The notes: generated from the letters alone by a model not told the origin. A stretch of DNA of 64,000 nucleotides from JBCBCP01 sp039817385 (GCA_039817385.1 JBCBVY010000005.1:1-64000); one strand, 5' to 3'. Positions 6,886 through 14,757 are shown, counted from the first letter of the stretch. A program made the numbers and translations.

Positions 6886-7596
6886 ATGGGTAACAAAGTC
6901 AACCCGATCGGCATGCGCCTGCAGGTCAACCGCACCTGGGACAGCCGCTGGTACGCCGACACCAAGGACTACGGGAACCTCCTTCTGGAGGACATCAAGA
7001 TCCGTGAGTTCATCAAGGAAGAGTGCAAGCAGGCGGGCGTGGCCCGTGTGATCATCGAGCGTCCGCACAAAAAGTGCCGCGTCACGATCCACACCGCGCG
7101 CCCGGGGGTCATCATCGGCAAGAAAGGCGCTGACATCGAAGTCCTGCGCAAGAAGCTGGCGAACCTGACCGACAGCGAGCTGCACCTGAACATCGTCGAA
7201 GTTCGCAAGCCCGAGCTGGATGCCGCCCTCGTCGGGGAAAGCATCGCACAGCAGCTCGAGCGCCGCGTGTCCTTCCGCCGCGCGATGAAGCGCGCGGTGC
7301 AGAACGCGATGCGCATGGGCGCGCTTGGCATCCGCGTGAACCTCGCGGGCCGCTTGGGCGGCGCAGAGATCGCGCGGACCGAATGGTATCGCGAGGGCCG
7401 TGTGCCCCTGCACACCCTGCGCGCCGATATCGACTATGCGGGCGTTGAGGCGGAAACCGCCTACGGCATCATCGGGATCAAGGTCTGGATCTTCAAAGGC
7501 GAGATCATGGAGCACGACCCGTCGGCCCGTGACCGCAAGGCACAAGAGCTGCAAGACGGACCCGCCCCGCGCGGTGCCGGCGGCGGCCGTCGCTAA
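6886..7596 (+). CDS. rpsC: 30S ribosomal protein S3
   Basis: 236 aa; KH domain with the GKKGADIE loop (about 80-90) and the C-terminal S3 domain with FRRAMKRAVQNAMRMGALGIRV. It forms part of the mRNA entry tunnel and helicase. It ends in a Gly/Arg-rich tail. Three bases separate it from rplV. Confidence 0.97.
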   Translation: MGNKVNPIGMRLQVNRTWDSRWYADTKDYGNLLLEDIKIREFIKEECKQAGVARVIIERPHKKCRVTIHTARPGVIIGKKGADIEVLRKKLANLTDSELHLNIVEVRKPELDAALVGESIAQQLERRVSFRRAMKRAVQNAMRMGALGIRVNLAGRLGGAEIARTEWYREGRVPLHTLRADIDYAGVEAETAYGIIGIKVWIFKGEIMEHDPSARDRKAQELQDGPAPRGAGGGRR

Positions 7597-7608
7597 GGGA
7601 GAGTAGAA

Positions 7609-8022
7609 ATGCTTCAGCCAAAGCGCACAAAATTCCGCAAGCAGTTCAAGGGCTCGATCAAGGGCAAGGCGAAGGGCGGGTCCGACCTGAACTTCGGCAC
7701 CTACGGTCTCAAGGCCCTGCAGCCCGAGCGGATCACCGCCCGCCAGATCGAAGCGGCCCGCCGCGCCATGACGCGTCACATGAAGCGTCAGGGCCGGGTC
7801 TGGATCCGCATCTTCCCGGACGTGCCTGTGACCGCCAAGCCCATCGAAGTGCGTATGGGTAAAGGCAAGGGCTCGGTCGACCGCTGGACCGCCAAGGTCA
7901 AGCCCGGCCGCGTGATGTTCGAGATCGACGGGGTCAATGACGACGTCGCTCGCGAGGCCCTGCGCCTCGCTGCGATGAAACTGCCGATCAAGACCCGGGT
8001 TGTCGTGAGAGAAGATTGGTAA
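7609..8022 (+). CDS. rplP: 50S ribosomal protein L16
   Basis: 137 aa starting MLQPKRTKFRKQFKG; organises the A-site and binds 5S rRNA. The motif KGKGSVDRWTAKVKPGRVMFE is diagnostic. A GGGAGAG site precedes it. In most bacteria rpmC follows at once; here two hairpins and a terminator follow, then about 4 kb of unrelated genes. The stop codon itself lies in a hairpin loop (8006-8033). Confidence 0.97.
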   Translation: MLQPKRTKFRKQFKGSIKGKAKGGSDLNFGTYGLKALQPERITARQIEAARRAMTRHMKRQGRVWIRIFPDVPVTAKPIEVRMGKGKGSVDRWTAKVKPGRVMFEIDGVNDDVAREALRLAAMKLPIKTRVVVREDW

Positions 8023-8033
8023 ATCTTCTCTCA
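8006..8033 (+). promoter_or_regulatory. 12-bp hairpin spanning the rplP stop codon
   Basis: TGAGAGAAGATT pairs perfectly with AATCTTCTCTCA across a GGTA loop; the TAA stop straddles the loop and right arm. It could slow 3' decay or influence termination of translation. A second perfect stem, TCGCTTTTGC-CC-GCAAAAGCGA, follows at 8048-8069. Confidence 0.6.
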
Positions 8034-8047
8034 ACAGTGTGCGGCAG

Positions 8048-8069
8048 TCGCTTTTGCCCGCAAAAGCGA
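8048..8069 (+). promoter_or_regulatory. 10-bp hairpin downstream of rplP
   Basis: TCGCTTTTGC, CC loop, GCAAAAGCGA: a perfect inverted repeat with a two-base loop between the stop-codon hairpin and the true terminator. Confidence 0.55.
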
Positions 8070-8097
8070 TGAGAGCACACCCCGGTTGAGAATTGAG

Positions 8098-8127
8098 AAA
8101 CCCCGGTGCCACCCGCGCCGGGGTTTT
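8098..8127 (+). terminator. Terminator of the rplB-rplP segment
   Basis: AAACCCCGG, 11-base loop, CCGGGGTTTT. Third of three consecutive hairpins after rplP. Confidence 0.85.
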
Positions 8128-8219
8128 CATGTCCGACGTTACAACGTGGAGCGGGCCACAGCCAGCAAGTCAGAAAACGCGCCAAATCAACAAACGGCAC
8201 GGGTCACACTCCAGCTAAT

Positions 8220-8400
8220 CTAAAGCCACAGCGCGGAATCAAGGCCGCAGGCCGCCGCGCAAGCGACTGCCCGTCCCGGCGGGCTGGCGCTTTGTCTAAG
8301 CTTGGTGCGGCAGGCGAGCGAAGGTCGAGCTTGGCGACCATAAAGTGCCCGGGAATCCGCGTAGCTAGCGCCACCCCACGGGCAGTCCCTTGCGCGGCTC
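8220..8400 (-). repeat. Dispersed structured repeat, copy A
   Basis: Read on the minus strand, the end of this stretch (8260 down to 8220) matches 61000-61040 at 36 of 41 positions, and a second block around CTTTATGGTCGCC (near 8349-8334) matches one at about 60916-60930 with similar spacing. Within copy A, GCGCAAGCGACTGCCCGT (8257-8274) is inverted at 8378-8395 with one mismatch, so the element could fold on itself. A small frame reads through it but has no family resemblance. It fills the gap between the rplP terminator and the toxin gene. Confidence 0.6.
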
Positions 8401-8405
8401 CGCAC

Positions 8406-8795
8406 CTAGCCGATCGCTTGAGGCTCGCGCTCCAACGAAGCCGCAAACTCCGCCTCGCTCACCGCACCCCGCGCAACACCCGCCATCATCCGCACCCCCT
8501 CCGCCGGATCAGGCCGAAACACGTAGCCATTCAGCCGCAGGAAGGTGAACGCAACCACAAAGGCCGTCCGCTTGTTGCCATCCACAAACCCGCGCGTCGC
8601 AAACAACCCAAACGCATACGCCGCCGCCAACTCGAACACCGATGGCTCTCCGTAATGTGCAAGGTTCTCCGCCCGCATCCATCCCGTCTCGATCAAACCG
8701 CGGTCACGGATACCCGGAGCGCCCCCGTGGCGGGCGATTTGGCGGTCGTGGATGACAAAGACGGCTTGGAGCGGAACCCAGACGGGTGCGTTCAC
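8406..8795 (-). CDS. doc: Fic/Doc family toxin (death-on-curing type), altered active site
   Basis: 129 aa with GTG start overlapping the antitoxin stop (GTGA). The Fic fold motif is visible at residues 68-76 as RGFVDGNKR; the family consensus is H-P/A-F-x-D/E-G-N-G/K-R. The catalytic His is Arg68 (codon CGC at 8594-8592), while the Asp, Asn, Lys and Arg of the anion-binding loop remain. Doc normally phosphorylates EF-Tu; with Arg in place of His the activity may be lost or changed. It forms a two-gene toxin-antitoxin unit with the next gene, placed on the minus strand inside the ribosomal block. Confidence 0.85.
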   Translation of the reverse strand: MNAPVWVPLQAVFVIHDRQIARHGGAPGIRDRGLIETGWMRAENLAHYGEPSVFELAAAYAFGLFATRGFVDGNKRTAFVVAFTFLRLNGYVFRPDPAEGVRMMAGVARGAVSEAEFAASLEREPQAIG

Positions 8796-9016
8796 GCCAG
8801 CGCCTGAAGCAGGTCGCGGTTTTCGTCCATGACCTCTTCCGCAGCCTCGAGCGCGGCCACCAGCGACGGATCATGCGCCATCAGCTTCAGCGAACCATCG
8901 TCCCCGCGCACCAGCACTACGCTCTCGCCTTCCTTGGCGTCCAGCACGGCGAGCACATCGCTGGACAGCGTGATGACAGCTGAATTGCCAACCTTGCGAA
9001 TCTTGGACTGGAACAT
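8792..9016 (-). CDS. AbrB/MazE-type antitoxin
   Basis: 74 aa. The N-terminal half is a swapped-hairpin AbrB/MazE DNA-binding domain (SKIRKVGNSAVITLSSDVLAVLDAKEGE, about 4-31); the C-terminal half is acidic and helical (ALEAAEEVMDENRDLLQALA) and is the likely toxin-neutralising part. It is translated before and overlaps the Doc-like gene by four bases, the usual antitoxin-first order. Doc partners are more often Phd-type, so this is a mixed pairing. Confidence 0.82.
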   Translation of the reverse strand: MFQSKIRKVGNSAVITLSSDVLAVLDAKEGESVVLVRGDDGSLKLMAHDPSLVAALEAAEEVMDENRDLLQALA

Positions 9017-9070
9017 CGTGCGTCTCCGTATACACAGAGAAAGCTGGCGTAGAGTAACCTCAGCGTAGCG

Positions 9071-10033
9071 CTATCCCTCCGCAACATGCGCGCGAAACCA
9101 CGCGTAGGCATCGCGCAAACCATCTTCCAGCCCGACTTGCGCCTGCCATCCCATAGACGTCAGTCGCGACACGTCCATCAGCTTGCGCGGCGTGCCATCC
9201 GGCTTCGTGGTATCAAAGCGGATTTCGCCCTCAAACCCAGAGATGCGCGCGATCATCCGGGCGAGCTCGGCGATGGTGACATCGCGCCCTGTACCCACGT
9301 TGATATGGCTTAGCATGGGTTGCGTGTTGGCGGCGTAGTCTTCGGGCGCAAGGTCCAGCACGAAAAGCGAGGCGGCGGCCATGTCGTCGACATGCATGAA
9401 TTCCCTGTAAGGGGTGCCGGTGCCCCAGATCACGACCTCACCGGCGCGTTGTTGCACAGCCTCGTGAAAGCGGCGGATCAGGGCGGGCACCACGTGGGAG
9501 TTCTCTGGGTGGTAGTTGTCGCCCGGTCCATAAAGGTTGGTCGGCATCACCGAGCGGAAATCCGTCCCATGCTGGCGGTTGTAGCTTTCGCACAGCTTGA
9601 TCGCTGCGATCTTGGCAACCGCGTAGGGTTCATTTGTAGGCTCCAACGGCCCGGTCATCAACGCGGTTTCGGACATCGGCTGTGGGACTTGCCGCGGGTA
9701 AATGCAGCTTGACCCAAGCTGCAGCAGCCGCGTGACCCCTGCTTCATGCGCAGCACCGATGACATTCGACGCAATCATCAGGTTCTCGTAGATGAAGTCG
9801 GCGGGATAGGTGTTGTTGGCGTGGATGCCGCCGACTTTCGACGCAGCCAGGATGACCCGGTCGGGGCGTTCAGCCTGGAAGAACGCGCGGACGTCGGATT
9901 GCTGGGTGAGGTCCAGCTCTGCGCGGGTGCGCGTCACGATTTCGATATCGCCGCGTTGTTCAAGCTGGCGGAGAATTGCGCTGCCGACCATCCCGCGGTG
10001 CCCGGCAACAAAGACTTTCAAGGCGCTACTCAT
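9071..10033 (-). CDS. fcl: GDP-L-fucose synthase
   Basis: 320-aa extended SDR that epimerises and reduces GDP-4-keto-6-deoxy-D-mannose to GDP-L-fucose for surface polysaccharides. The NADP-binding motif is GHRGMVGS (11-18); the catalytic Ser/Tyr/Lys set is seen in LGSSCIYP and PYAVAK; NLYGPGDNYHPENSHVVPALIRRF is highly typical. The usual partner gmd (GDP-mannose dehydratase) is not adjacent. It sits as a single gene within the ribosomal block, which suggests insertion. Confidence 0.93.
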   Translation of the reverse strand: MSSALKVFVAGHRGMVGSAILRQLEQRGDIEIVTRTRAELDLTQQSDVRAFFQAERPDRVILAASKVGGIHANNTYPADFIYENLMIASNVIGAAHEAGVTRLLQLGSSCIYPRQVPQPMSETALMTGPLEPTNEPYAVAKIAAIKLCESYNRQHGTDFRSVMPTNLYGPGDNYHPENSHVVPALIRRFHEAVQQRAGEVVIWGTGTPYREFMHVDDMAAASLFVLDLAPEDYAANTQPMLSHINVGTGRDVTIAELARMIARISGFEGEIRFDTTKPDGTPRKLMDVSRLTSMGWQAQVGLEDGLRDAYAWFRAHVAEG

Positions 10034-10201
10034 AGGTTACGGACAGGTCCATGCCGTGTGGCGTATCGCCCCCTGTCGCGGCAATGCGCGGCACGCTGTG
10101 ATGCATTCCAGCCGGTTGAGACGGACATGAGGGCAAGTTTCGTCATTTTGGTGTCCTGCCAGAAACATCCGGCGGCTCGCAACTCAAAAGTGCGTGCCGC
10201 G

Positions 10202-10591
10202 TTATGCCAGCAAGACCACCGCCCACCCGGCCAAACCGATCTGGACCAACTGGATCACCACCGACAGCCCATGCAGGCGGCCAAACGCGGCCTTGTCGCC
10301 GCGATCGGTGGCCGCGTTGATCTGGGCCATCAGGACTTGGCGGGCGTAGACGGTGCTGAGTGCGACGACACCTAAAAGCGCCGCGGGCAGGGCGGCGACC
10401 AACGCGGCCAGCGCCGCCGCAACCAGGCCCAGCCCAATCACAGCGAGGTAATAGTAGGGAAACGTCCCACGCAGCAGCGGGCGCACCTGCTCCATCGGCA
10501 GCTGCGCAAAAAGGACGGGCGCGAAGCCAAAGCTGAAAAAGGTCATGCCGCCCAGCAGGATGGCGGCGGCGAGTAGAGCGATGATGTCCAT
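10202..10591 (-). CDS. DUF4149-type membrane protein
   Basis: 129 aa with four predicted membrane helices. The start MDIIALL is set by GGAG 7 bases upstream; a longer frame adds seven residues without a ribosome site. FFSFGFAPVLFAQLP followed by a short cytoplasmic turn and RGTFPYYY fits the DUF4149 family of small inner-membrane proteins of unknown function. Nothing recognisable is seen in the 168 bases between it and fcl. Confidence 0.6.
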   Translation of the reverse strand: MDIIALLAAAILLGGMTFFSFGFAPVLFAQLPMEQVRPLLRGTFPYYYLAVIGLGLVAAALAALVAALPAALLGVVALSTVYARQVLMAQINAATDRGDKAAFGRLHGLSVVIQLVQIGLAGWAVVLLA

Positions 10592-10637
10592 GTAAGTCTC
10601 CGAATTTCTCAAAAACCTAGATCAACGCGCGCCGCCG

Positions 10638-10660
10638 CGTAGGGTGAGTGTCAACCCACC
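10638..10660. repeat. REP-like palindrome (GTAGGGTG family)
   Basis: CGTAGGGTGAGTG-TC-AACCCACC, an imperfect inverted repeat between two minus-strand genes. Related copies are at 15.67, 34.76, 50.28, 51.93, 51.97, 56.25, 60.78 and 61.09 kb. Confidence 0.65.
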
Positions 10661-10666
10661 GCACCC

Positions 10667-10891
10667 TCAGGTCCACGGACCTTTTGCAAGCCAAATGTAA
10701 TAGACAGCGATGAAGGGCCATAGGAAAGGCCCAATCATTACTCCCAAGGCGTAGCGCCCTTCTGGCTGCCAATCCTGCGATACGAGCCGCCAAAACAAAT
10801 ACCCACAAACGATCGTAAACACCCCAAGCATATAGGCGCGCGGCAACAGCGGCAGCTTCCTTGGCGGTGGCGGTTTGCGCGGCGGGATCAC
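10667..10891 (-). CDS. Small membrane protein of unknown function
   Basis: 74 aa with a proline- and basic-rich N-terminus (IPPRKPPPPRK) and two hydrophobic segments (YMLGVFTIVCGYLFW and MIGPFLWPFIAVYYIWLA). The GTG start at 10891 overlaps the stop of the upstream gene (GTGA); a GTG two codons earlier is possible. No family is recognised. Coupling to the oxygenase-like gene suggests one transcript. Confidence 0.55.
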   Translation of the reverse strand: MIPPRKPPPPRKLPLLPRAYMLGVFTIVCGYLFWRLVSQDWQPEGRYALGVMIGPFLWPFIAVYYIWLAKGPWT

Positions 10892-11493
10892 GCCCACTTG
10901 TAATTGAACGACACGGTCAGCCGCTCGTCCTCGGCCATGTTCATCGGCACCTCATGCCGCAGCCAGGATTCCCACAGCAGGATCTCTCCCGGCTCCGGCG
11001 CGACATAGACAAAGGGGCGCGCGGCCTCTGGCGCGTCCTTGAGGCGCGGCGGGGCAGCCATCATCATGGGCAGGCGGGGGTCTTCGAGCTTTAGCGCGCT
11101 CGTGCCTTCCGGCATCGCAACATAGAGCGTGCCGGAGATCACCGAATGCGGGTGCAGGTGCCCCGAATGCGTCCCGCCCTGCGGCAGGATGTTGATCCAG
11201 ATGTCCTCCAGCTCCAGCGCCTTCTCCCCAAGGTCGAAATGCAGATCGCGCGCAAAGCCTGCGACGTGGGCATCCAGCGCCTTCACGATGTCGGCAAAGA
11301 TGGGAAAGCGCCACGGCAGGTCTGTCAGAGACGCATAAGAGGTATAGCCCGGATACCCGTTTTCCTCGCACCAGTCGTGCCCGGCCACGTCCTCCCCGGC
11401 GATGGCGTAGCAGGAGGCTTCGACCTCCGCGACGTCAATATCAAGGCAGTCGCGGTACAGCTGGGTGGCGAAAAGAGGTGTCAGGCGGTCCAT
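10888..11493 (-). CDS. Putative 2-oxoglutarate/Fe(II) oxygenase (TIGR02466-like)
   Basis: 201 aa beginning MDRLTPLFATQLYR. The central WINILPQGGTHSGHLHPHSVISGTLYV contains the likely iron-binding His, the distal His is in WLRHEVPMN, and the 2-oxoglutarate-binding Arg is in DERLTVSFNY, a layout shared with the TIGR02466 family. Its substrate is unknown. The longer frame upstream lacks similarity and a ribosome site. Confidence 0.7.
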   Translation of the reverse strand: MDRLTPLFATQLYRDCLDIDVAEVEASCYAIAGEDVAGHDWCEENGYPGYTSYASLTDLPWRFPIFADIVKALDAHVAGFARDLHFDLGEKALELEDIWINILPQGGTHSGHLHPHSVISGTLYVAMPEGTSALKLEDPRLPMMMAAPPRLKDAPEAARPFVYVAPEPGEILLWESWLRHEVPMNMAEDERLTVSFNYKWA

Positions 11494-11512
11494 GCGCGCC
11501 GTGTAACCGGAT

Positions 11513-11947
11513 TTACCCGCCGCGACCAGCCAGGACCGCGCCGTGGGCGTCGCCGTCGGACACGGCGTAGCTGCAATCGGCAACCTGCCACGCATCGGGC
11601 CCGCGTCGCAGGACAGAGAAGGCGACGTAAGGCTCCATTAGCAACACGCCCTGCTGGATCACCCGGGATTCGTGGGTGGAGTGAATGATGCCCTCGGACT
11701 GAAACTCGGCTGCCACAACCCGGCGCACACGGTCCGTCGCCCCGATCATCCTGAAATGCGCGCTCAGCGCGTCATGGATGTCGCAGAGCTGCGCTTCTGT
11801 CTCGAAATACCGCGCGCCGAAGGACGTCTCCAGCGTCAGGGGCAGGTGAAAGCGCGTGATATAAAGGGCCTTGTCGCCCCCGAACATCTCCAGCTGCGTT
11901 TCGTCCAGAAGGCGTTCTGCAATCGTCGTGGCATCTTGGGTCGTCAT
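11513..11947 (-). CDS. NTF2/SnoaL-like protein of unknown function
   Basis: 144 aa, start MTTQDAT after AAAGGACA. Alpha-helical N-terminus followed by strands (FRMIGATDRVRRVVAAEFQSEGIIHSTHESRVIQ) and FSVLRRGPDAWQVADCSYAV, the layout of small NTF2-like domains. No catalytic residues can be assigned. It lies 19 bases upstream of the oxygenase-like gene, probably in the same operon. Confidence 0.5.
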   Translation of the reverse strand: MTTQDATTIAERLLDETQLEMFGGDKALYITRFHLPLTLETSFGARYFETEAQLCDIHDALSAHFRMIGATDRVRRVVAAEFQSEGIIHSTHESRVIQQGVLLMEPYVAFSVLRRGPDAWQVADCSYAVSDGDAHGAVLAGRGG

Positions 11948-12115
11948 TGAAGTGTCCTTTGTCAAATGCAAAACATTAATCAGAGCTCCGCCTGGGCGCC
12001 AAGCGCTACAATCGGCAGGGGCGTGTCATGAGCGCCATGTTGCGGGTGGCGCGGGGCGTGTGATGCCGTATGCAGCGGTTGTGGCAGGGCAGGCAGCACA
12101 TCCGGTATCAGGTGC

Positions 12116-12144
12116 TTGCCAAAGCGGCAGACCCGGCCTATACG
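12116..12144 (+). promoter_or_regulatory. Probable promoter of the rpmC segment
   Basis: TTGCCA (12116-12121), 17 bp, TATACG (12139-12144), then GCCCCC. Same -10, spacing and C-rich discriminator as before rpsJ and rplO. It lies in the 278-bp divergent gap between the NTF2-like gene and rpmC, which otherwise shows no feature. Confidence 0.68.
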
Positions 12145-12225
12145 GCCCCCTCATCATGACCTCCACGAGAATCAGGGTGACGCCCCTAGCAGCGGCCCTC
12201 TCGTGATGTTGAAAGGAAAAAAGCG

Positions 12226-12429
12226 ATGAACGCCAACGAACTGCGTGACATGACGCCCGATCAGCTGCGTGACAAGCTGGCCGAGCTGAAGAAAGAAAGC
12301 TTCAACCTGCGCTTTCAGCAGGCCACAGGCCAGCTTGAGAACCCCGCACAGATCCGTGCGGCCCGCCGCAATGCGGCCCGGGTGAAGACCATTTTGAACG
12401 AAAAAGCCCAAGCGGCCGCGGCGGAGTAA
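12226..12429 (+). CDS. rpmC: 50S ribosomal protein L29
   Basis: 67 aa starting MNANELRDMTPDQLRDKLAELKKESFNLRFQQATGQLENPAQIRAARRNAARVKT, the two-helix L29 signature. GAAAGGA precedes the start. It restarts the ribosomal series about 4.2 kb after rplP, its normal neighbour. Confidence 0.97.
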   Translation: MNANELRDMTPDQLRDKLAELKKESFNLRFQQATGQLENPAQIRAARRNAARVKTILNEKAQAAAAE

Positions 12430-12435
12430 CCTGAC

Positions 12436-12666
12436 ATGCCCAAGCGTATCCTGTCCGGCGTCGTAACCTCCGACGCAAACGCCCAGACCGTGACCGTATC
12501 GGTTGAGCGCCGCTTTACCCATCCGGTTCTGAAAAAGACGATCCGGAAGTCCAAGAAATACCGCGCCCATGACGAAAACAACACGTATCGGGTGGGCGAC
12601 ACCGTGCGCATCCAGGAATGCGCGCCGAAGTCGAAAACGAAACGCTGGGAGGTTCTGACGGCGTAA
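12436..12666 (+). CDS. rpsQ: 30S ribosomal protein S17
   Basis: 76-aa OB-fold primary 16S rRNA-binding protein; MPKRILSGVVTSDANAQTVTVSVERRFTHPVLKKTIRKSKKYRAHDENN and GDTVRIQE are diagnostic. Six bases separate it from rpmC. A structured repeat follows immediately. Confidence 0.97.
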   Translation: MPKRILSGVVTSDANAQTVTVSVERRFTHPVLKKTIRKSKKYRAHDENNTYRVGDTVRIQECAPKSKTKRWEVLTA

Positions 12667-12668
12667 GC

Positions 12669-12730
12669 TCAGTCAAACCCTGCCGGGTTTTCTTCGCGAA
12701 GAAGGCCCAGAGGGACTGATTGAGCGCGCG
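12669..12730 (+). ncRNA. Structured intergenic element, copy 1 (covarying stem)
   Basis: The outer stem TCAGTC/GACTGA encloses an inner helix in which GGGTTTTCTTCG pairs with CGAAGAAGGCCC through two G-U pairs. Copy 2 at 51707-51770 shares CGCGAAGAAGGCCC and CTGATTGAGCGC at the same places, but its outer stem is TCAGGC/GCCTGA, a compensatory change. It lies between rpsQ and rplN. It may be a structured RNA or a mobile-type repeat. Confidence 0.5.
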
Positions 12731-12790
12731 CTTTCATCCTCCTTATCGAAACCCGGGGGTTATACGCCCCCAAGGTCGGGAGACTAAAAC

Positions 12791-13159
12791 ATGATCCAGA
12801 TGCAGACCAATCTGGATGTCGCTGATAACTCCGGCGCGCGCCGGGTGCAGTGCATCAAGGTCCTCGGTGGCTCCAAGCGGAAATATGCTTCTGTCGGCGA
12901 CATCATCGTGGTGTCGGTCAAGGAAGCGATCCCGCGGGGCCGCGTGAAGAAAGGCGACGTGCGCAAGGCCGTCGTCGTGCGGACCGCCAAGGAAGTGCGC
13001 CGCGAAGATGGCACCGCCATCCGCTTTGACCGCAACGCGGCCGTGATCCTGAACAACAACAACGAGCCGGTCGGCACCCGTATCTTCGGGCCGGTCGTGC
13101 GCGAGCTGCGGGCCAAGAACTTCATGAAGATCATCTCGCTCGCTCCGGAGGTGCTGTAA
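12791..13159 (+). CDS. rplN: 50S ribosomal protein L14
   Basis: 122 aa starting MIQMQTNLDVADNSGARRVQCIKVLGGS; forms intersubunit bridge B8. An upstream TATACGCCCCC (12751) resembles the -10 and discriminator of the other segment promoters, but no good -35 is seen at 17 bp. It starts 124 bases after rpsQ, a large gap for this pair, filled by the structured element. Confidence 0.97.
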   Translation: MIQMQTNLDVADNSGARRVQCIKVLGGSKRKYASVGDIIVVSVKEAIPRGRVKKGDVRKAVVVRTAKEVRREDGTAIRFDRNAAVILNNNNEPVGTRIFGPVVRELRAKNFMKIISLAPEVL

Positions 13160-13464
13160 TGGCTGCCAAACTGAAAAAGGGCGACAAGGTCGTCGTGCTG
13201 GCTGGCAAGGACAAGGGCAAGGAAGGCACCATTTCCACCGTTGATCCCAAGGCCGGCAAAGCTGTGGTCGAGGGCGTGAACATCGCCATCCGCGCCACCC
13301 GCCAGACCCAGGCGAGCCAGGGCGGCCGCATCCCCAAGGCGATGCCGGTCGATCTGTCGAACCTCGCCATCCTGGACGCAAACGGCAAAGCCTCCCGCGT
13401 CGGCTTCCGCATGGAAGACGGCAAGAAGGTTCGCTTCGCCAAGACAACCGGAGACGTGATCTGA
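13159..13464 (+). CDS. rplX: 50S ribosomal protein L24
   Basis: 101 aa with the KOW motif KLKKGDKVVVLAGKDKGKEG near the N-terminus; an assembly initiator of the 50S subunit. Its ATG shares one base with the rplN stop (TAATG) and its own stop overlaps rplE the same way, so the three are translationally coupled. Confidence 0.97.
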   Translation: MAAKLKKGDKVVVLAGKDKGKEGTISTVDPKAGKAVVEGVNIAIRATRQTQASQGGRIPKAMPVDLSNLAILDANGKASRVGFRMEDGKKVRFAKTTGDVI

Positions 13465-14027
13465 TGCTCGACGCTGCAAGCTACACACCGCGTCTGAAAG
13501 CGGTCTACAAAGACAGCATTCGCGCCGCTCTGAAAGAAGAGTTCGGCTACAAGAATGACATGCAGATTCCGCGTCTTGAGAAGATCGTTCTCAACATCGG
13601 CGCCGGGGCCGAGGCTGTGAAGGACTCCAAGAAAGCCAAATCGGCGCAGGAAGACCTCACATTGATCGCGGGCCAGAAGGCGATGACCACGCTGGCCAAG
13701 AAGTCCATCGCGGGCTTCCGGGTGCGTGAGGACATGCCGCTCGGGGCCAAGGTCACGTTGCGCGCGGACCGCATGTACGAATTCCTCGACCGCCTGATCA
13801 CCATCGCGCTGCCGCGCGTGCGTGACTTCCGCGGCGTGTCCGGGACCTCCTTCGATGGCCGCGGCAACTACGCGATGGGCATGAAAGAGCACATCGTCTT
13901 CCCGGAGATCGACTTCGACAAGGTCGACGAGACCTGGGGGATGGACATCATCATCGTGACCACCGCCCAGACCGACGCAGAGGCCAAGGCCCTGCTCAAA
14001 GCCTTCAACATGCCCTTCAACTCGTAA
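13464..14027 (+). CDS. rplE: 50S ribosomal protein L5
   Basis: 187-aa 5S rRNA-binding protein of the central protuberance; IPRLEKIVLNIGAGAE, GFRVREDMPLGAKVTLR and RDFRGVSGTSFDGRGNYAMG are diagnostic. Confidence 0.97.
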   Translation: MLDAASYTPRLKAVYKDSIRAALKEEFGYKNDMQIPRLEKIVLNIGAGAEAVKDSKKAKSAQEDLTLIAGQKAMTTLAKKSIAGFRVREDMPLGAKVTLRADRMYEFLDRLITIALPRVRDFRGVSGTSFDGRGNYAMGMKEHIVFPEIDFDKVDETWGMDIIIVTTAQTDAEAKALLKAFNMPFNS

Positions 14028-14044
14028 GCGCGGAGAATAGAGAA

Positions 14045-14350
14045 ATGGCAAAGAAATCCATGATCGCGCGCGAAGTGAAGCGCGAAAAGCTGGTCAAGAA
14101 GTACGCGGCAAAGCGTGCTGAGCTGAAAGAGATCATCAGTGATGAGTCCAAGCCGATGGAAGAGCGGTTTCGCGCCTCCCTGAAGCTGGCCAAGCTGCCG
14201 CGGAACTCTTCGGCGACCCGTCTGCACAACCGCTGCCAGCTGACGGGCCGGCCGCACGCCTATTATCGCAAGCTCAAGATCAGCCGGATCGCCCTGCGCG
14301 ACCTCGGCAGCCAGGGTCAGATCCCCGGCCTGGTCAAGTCGAGCTGGTAA
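14045..14350 (+). CDS. rpsN: 30S ribosomal protein S14 (zinc-independent form)
   Basis: 101 aa starting MAKKSMIAREVKREKLVKKY. It lacks the CxxC pairs of the short zinc-binding S14, so it is the long C-minus type usual in proteobacteria. The C-terminal NRCQLTGRPHAYYRKLKISRIALRDL motif is present. Confidence 0.97.
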   Translation: MAKKSMIAREVKREKLVKKYAAKRAELKEIISDESKPMEERFRASLKLAKLPRNSSATRLHNRCQLTGRPHAYYRKLKISRIALRDLGSQGQIPGLVKSSW

Positions 14351-14364
14351 GGGAGGTCTAGATT

Positions 14365-14757
14365 ATGAACGATCCCATCGGCGATATGCTCACCCGGATC
14401 CGCAACAGCCAGATGCGCGGCAAGTCCGTCGTGTCCACGCCCGCGTCGAAACTGCGCATTCGCGTGCTCGAAGTGCTGGCCGACGAAGGCTACATACGCG
14501 GCTTCGAAGAGACCAAGGACGAGCGCGGCCACCCCGCGATCGAGATCAGCCTGAAGTATTACGAAGGCGAGCCTGTGATCCGCGAAATCAAGCGCGTGTC
14601 CAAGCCCGGCCGCCGCGTGTACATGGGCACCAATGACATCCCGCAGGTCCGTCAGGGTCTCGGCGTGTCCATCGTCTCCACGTCCAAGGGCGTGATGTCG
14701 GATGCAAGCGCACGCAGCCAGAACGTTGGCGGCGAAGTGCTCTGCACCGTGTTCTAA
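14365..14757 (+). CDS. rpsH: 30S ribosomal protein S8
   Basis: 130 aa, MNDPIGDMLTRIRNSQ; the C-terminal STSKGVMSDASARSQNVGGEVLCTVF is conserved in S8. It binds 16S helix 21 and is the spc operon repressor in E. coli. GGGAGG precedes the start. Confidence 0.97.
   Translation: MNDPIGDMLTRIRNSQMRGKSVVSTPASKLRIRVLEVLADEGYIRGFEETKDERGHPAIEISLKYYEGEPVIREIKRVSKPGRRVYMGTNDIPQVRQGLGVSIVSTSKGVMSDASARSQNVGGEVLCTVF

Noticed and set aside
8106..8807. 233-codon plus-strand frame over the toxin gene
   Set aside because: Arg/Pro/His-rich shadow of the Doc-like gene and the dispersed repeat; no family features.
12751..12756. Full promoter for rplN
   Set aside because: TATACGCCCCC resembles the other segment promoters, but no -35-like hexamer lies at 16-18 bp.
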